This document shows positions 60,180-64,000 of a stretch of 64,000 bases of DNA, in pieces. The stretch lies in contig NC_071669.1 in the NCBI RefSeq assembly GCF_028554725.1, positions 7,464,501-7,528,500 of the forward strand, given 5' to 3'. The notes under the pieces were generated by a model. It was not told the DNA's origin and did no database searches. It saw nothing but the letters and a program-made list of their open reading frames with translations. This stretch comes from Zeugodacus cucurbitae (lineage: Eukaryota > Arthropoda > Insecta > Diptera > Tephritidae). A program made the translations under genes and the position numbers. Each line of letters starts with the position of its first letter. The first letter of the stretch is position 1.

Positions 60180-60416
60180 TCCTTTATTGACACTATCCGA
60201 TGGGCATACATGCGGCTAAATATCGAGTCGGTTGTAAATTGCCAAAGTTGCATGGAAGAAGGTCAGATTGAGCCATCTATATACTTTCTCCTTCACTGTC
60301 CAAGTTTGGCAAGACTGCGGCTGTTGCACTTCGGCGGACTATATGAACTGTCTCGAATACATTTTGGTTGCCTCAACAAATTTGTGAAAGGCTCAAAGCG
60401 CTTTAGCGGCTCTTGA
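60180..60416 (+). pseudogene. LINE ORF2 C-terminal Cys-rich tail
   Basis: From 60210 one frame reads MRLNIESVVNCQSCMEEGQI then EPSIYFLLHCPSLARLRLLH then FGGLYELSRI, and ends KGSKRFSGS, stop (60414-60416). The pattern is C-x2-C-x10-Y-x4-C: the histidine of the Cys-His motif in the sister copy (C-x2-C-x10-H-x4-C) is tyrosine here. Upstream bases 60180-60209 look like the preceding LTGH region in a shifted frame. Non-functional fragment. Confidence 0.85.
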
Positions 60417-60516
60417 GGGTATATGGCAATCATTTCTAGGAGTTTGTGTTATCACAAAGAACTGACGACAATAGATGTCCAAGTGTGATCTCTTGGCTTA
60501 TCACAAGATTTGCTCT

Positions 60517-60539
60517 CTAACCTAACCTAACCTAACCTA
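60517..60539 (+). repeat. (TAACC)n LINE tail
   Basis: Four to five TAACC units directly after the LINE 3' untranslated region, as at 39203-39222. Confidence 0.85.
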
Positions 60540-63500
60540 CAGTCAAGTCTTATAAGATCCCAAAGTCCCTGAGGAGCTAAAGAAACAATTAGTATTTAGT
60601 GGTTCGAAACCAGACCCTTTTGTTCTACTCTACTTGCAATCAGCAGATATCAATATATTGAGAGGGATATCTGTAAATTCTATGAGGGTATCTCTCACTT
60701 GAACTTGACTCATTAAGGCTTGAATCTACTTGGGAAGGAGATTTAATATAGGTCTCAAAAAGTTCGTAAAACTGCTGCCTGAAATCGGCGAATGAATATT
60801 CTAAGGCTCCTTTAATGTTTGGTTTTAACTGAGCTGAAATTGAAATTTCTGTCGAGAAGAACATGAAATTTCTTATTTCAGAGAGATGATAGGGAGCTAC
60901 GGAGTTATATAAATGGAGATGAGAAAAGACTGCTCTAAAAAAAGGTCCTCGCGACAGTCGAAATGTCTTGAAGTACAGCTGGTCGAACTCCCTAAAAAAT
61001 ACTCACAGAATATTCTGCCGGAAACCGATCTGTCTTGTTGTAATAATAATTAACTAAAATACCGCTTGGGTTTATGGGAAGCAAGGAAGAAGATGTTGCG
61101 AACCTCCTCTTTTGTGTGGTTGTTAGAAGCGTTCTTCTATGGTATCTTAGCTCCTAAAACCTTAGTTTATGGATTTAGGAGCATATCTGGAAACTTCTCA
61201 TGGATCAGCTCATGGATTATGTCTAAGATCGGCTACAAACCGACTAACTTCATTCCTACAGAGTAAAATAAAAACCGCTTGCAACACTGCTGCTCGAGAA
61301 AACCGCCGAAAAAGGGATGAGCACGACCTGCCACAAGAAGTCAATTTTTCAACGACGTAAGTCAATGCTTGGGTTACACGCACACACCGGGTTACATATA
61401 TAGCGCTGTAATAATGGTGCGCCTATAGCCGGTAAATAATGTGGTAAAACAAACAGCAACAACAACAAAACAAGCCAGCGATACGAATTGTAACAAACCC
61501 GAAATCGTGTACGCCATATGTTGCGCGGCCTAACGAATTTCAAATTGCCGACGAGCCTTAACACACACACATGCCGGCCGACAACTGCAACACGCCTTAC
61601 ACTCACGCAGGCCAATAAAACAAAAACAAAGCGTACACATATGGAAGAGTTGTTGTGTCGGCGCTGCCGCCACAGTGACTTTGAAGAATTAAAAATTAGT
61701 TTCAGTTTCAAATTTTGCCTGCTCCCATATTCACAGCGCTTGTTTTTCCTACTTTTTTATTGTTTTTTATTGCATTTTCACTGCCGCAAGACTTTGTGTG
61801 TGTGTGTGTGTGTGTGCTTGCAACCAACGCGGGAATGGAAAACTCACCATACAAAAAAATGAAGAAAAACCGCGCCCATAAGGCATTAAAATTAAAAAAA
61901 GAGCCAAATAAAACCTTTACAATAACAACAACAATAAGTAACTTTTATATATATTATTTGGTAGTAGGGATCGCTATAATAAATTTGAAATTAAAGGTAG
62001 GCAGGCGTAGCATATTTGCTCGCAAGAAAGTGGTATAGTCTTACAACATCGGCTGTCAGCTGATGCTTCTGCTTCGGGAAGCATAACCAATGTGGTTAGA
62101 ATTTCTTTGGCTTTCTATAACAGCCGCTGCCTGTCTTTCGTGTGGCATTCGAGCATGGCAAACGCTTTTGAGAAAAAGAAAAGTAAGCATTCTTCTGTGT
62201 ACAAAATTTGGCGTAGCGAATTGCGCGTGTTTAAAAAAATTATGAAATTAGTATAAGAATTATGTAAGTCTTATAATAGCAGCTGATTTATGTGTGAGCT
62301 AATATACATTAGGCCTTTAAATATGCCTAATACCTGTGCCACAACTAATTCACACTATAACTAATCTTTTGTTAAAAGGATAACCCAAGAATGGATACCT
62401 CTAAAAGCTGGCAGGTGTACTTAGTAACTTCAAAGATACTTTATTTATATTTTCTAATAAATAATTTTACAAAAATATAATTATAAATCCAACAATAAAT
62501 GTGGTTTGTGACTTAAGGTAAGTCAGACACTTAACATTGGGAACATCTTAGTACAATCTTCTCATGCAACATTGATTGAAGAAGGCTGAAGTCGAATTAT
62601 GCGACACGGTTTTGAGATAATTTTATTGTATCTTAGAATTGTCTTGTCTTCTTAAACTTGAAATTGTGGTAATTTTTAAATAACACTACTTCATTTGGGA
62701 AATGTATTATATTTAGAACGATCTTAATAATATTACCACATACTTTTCAGAGAAATTAAGTCTGAGTCAGTTACATCCAGGGATTCTCGATCTGGAAATG
62801 AGGGTGTTATTTATAACACACAATCTTGAAATCGACAGATCCCGAAAAATCCGAATCCGAACCCAAGAAATCACTCAAAACCCCGAACAACAAGCTCCTC
62901 TTAACCTCAATTTGGCTTTGTGTATACATAAAATCATTGTTATAGATAGAGATCTGTAAAATGGACACGTCAAAAATTCGCAGGCCAGCTTCCGAAGTTC
63001 GAGTTTGGTAGAAGAAGGTCTATAGTAAGAAACCCTCGAGGCCGGACTATTTTGCTGTTTTACTTCACACTTCATTGCTCTGACCACTACTGTTTGAGCC
63101 CCTATTGGGAAGAACGGAATTCTTTCAACTTCCAGTTTAGTTTTCAATATTATCAGAATGAGCTATTGGATAAATGGAAACGATGAATAATATCCCAATT
63201 CCTTCGTTCACTTTATATAGCTTGAGTTGAATTAATAAGACTAGAGTCCGTTCGTTCGTTCTTTTATAGCACCGGTCCCGTTACCAGAATATAATTCTAG
63301 TTCTAGATCCGTACGTATGGATTAGATCTCATCTCCTTAGTCTAAATTATTCATAATAGGATCTATAGCTAGCAGAAAGGTTTTTCCGTCTCTGTTAATT
63401 TAAGAACAATGAGAGAGTGATCTAATATTCATTTTTGAGGAAAAGCTCACGTACCAATATGAGATCTTTAGATCTATTGAAGATGATCGCTTAGGTGCTA

Positions 63501-64000
63501 TTATCACATATTACTTTAAACAAGTTAACTAAGGTACGTTCAACGTCCATATAGTTTCTAAGGCCAGACGCTCAGAAAATTTTCTCCTAGAAGGTTTTGA
63601 ATCATCTAATGATGTTTCTTCATGTATTGAATGAGAGTTCCAATAGCTGATCGACAAATGGCCGAATATTGATTTTGAAGTTAGTTAAGTAAATGAAAAA
63701 GAAGCGAAAATATAAAGAAAATAGAGTTTGGGACCCATATACTTTGAAACGTAGCAGGAAATAGTCACTTAAAAACTGTTTAGTTTCAGGAGATCTCATG
63801 AACTAGTTTCCAAAATCTTTACCAATTACTTGACTTCTTCCCTGTGTTTCTAACTCTCACAGAAACAATTCGATCTTTAGAATTCAACACCCTTAATCAG
63901 TTACAAAAATATATTAGAATTTCTGACTTTATAAGTCGCTGCTGGAAAAAATATGGATTTCTCTCTCTTTTAGTCTTTCTTGTCTTGCGTCATTCTATTC
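60540..64000. other. Gene-free end of the window
   Basis: No gene recognised. Contains (TG)11 at 61795-61816. ORFs at 61349-61711, 61518-61862 and 62875-63147 have no domain, and the first two are antisense to each other. Confidence 0.5.
61795..61816. repeat. (TG)11 microsatellite
   Basis: Eleven uninterrupted TG units. Confidence 0.97.

Larger units (their letters stand above)
60180..60539 (+). mobile_element. 3' end of a LINE related to the 38.5-kb copy
   Basis: A coding remnant to about 60416, an untranslated stretch of about 100 bp containing TCACAAAGAACTGACGACA, then TAACC units at 60517-60539. The first copy has TCACAAAGGACCAAAACTGG at the same place, so the two are one family. Severely 5'-truncated: only the C-terminal tail remains. 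Confidence 0.87.

Noticed and set aside
39203..60539. CCTAA repeats as telomeric DNA
   Set aside because: Both short arrays sit exactly at LINE 3' ends, so they are element tails. No longer array is present.
60601..60620. GGTTCGAAACC, similar to a tRNA B box
   Set aside because: No A box, acceptor or anticodon stem can be built around it.

Overview
The window looks like nuclear DNA from a higher fly (Diptera, Schizophora), most likely a tephritid fruit fly. The evidence is AT-rich sequence full of short CA/TG, GTT/CAA and GCT runs, mariner relics of the classical DD34D type, a DD41D mariner relative (a group known as rosa, described from the tephritid Ceratitis), and short 3' pieces of non-LTR retrotransposons. 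No convincing host protein-coding gene, tRNA or rRNA is visible in 64 kb. The only recognisable proteins are fragments of transposases and retrotransposon proteins, so I read the window as intergenic or deep intronic sequence.

Layout. 1-5 kb: a small LINE tail relic and a mariner relic on the minus strand. 5-11.9 kb: unannotatable AT-rich DNA with one orphan ORF and small tandem repeats. 12.2-12.7 kb and 19.8-20.9 kb: copies of one repeat family in opposite orientation, carrying DR1-type nuclear-receptor sites. 14.2-15.1 kb: a palindrome-bearing tandem array with a unit of about 217 bp. 16.7-17.8 kb: a heavily damaged mariner. 24.0-32.1 kb: a locus with about 13 copies of a 25-bp compound motif, the most unusual feature here. 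34.5 kb: an RTE-type LINE tail. 36.5-37.6 kb: a DD41D element with both terminal repeats. 38.5-39.2 kb and 60.2-60.5 kb: 3' ends of one LINE family with an RNase H domain (first copy) and CCTAA tails. 44.2-48.1 kb: a second DD41D relic and two TTAA-flanked non-autonomous elements. 48.6-49.4 kb: a dispersed fly repeat. 50.7-51.8 kb: a TA-flanked element candidate. 56.6-57.5 kb: two minisatellites whose periods (72 and 177 bp) are whole numbers of codons.

Main observation. Between 24.03 and 32.14 kb a motif of the form AAAAAGGATATATG followed by RCAGGAYATGC recurs in otherwise diverged DNA. All six copies up to 27.12 kb are on the minus strand and all seven from 27.93 kb on are on the plus strand, so their A-tract ends all face a centre near 27.5 kb. 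Three neighbouring pairs are 203-216 bp apart. This looks like an old degenerate tandem array with one retained protein- or RNA-recognition core, arranged divergently. I know of no described system that matches it.

No genes can be shown to work together here. All alignments were made by eye and no database search was possible.
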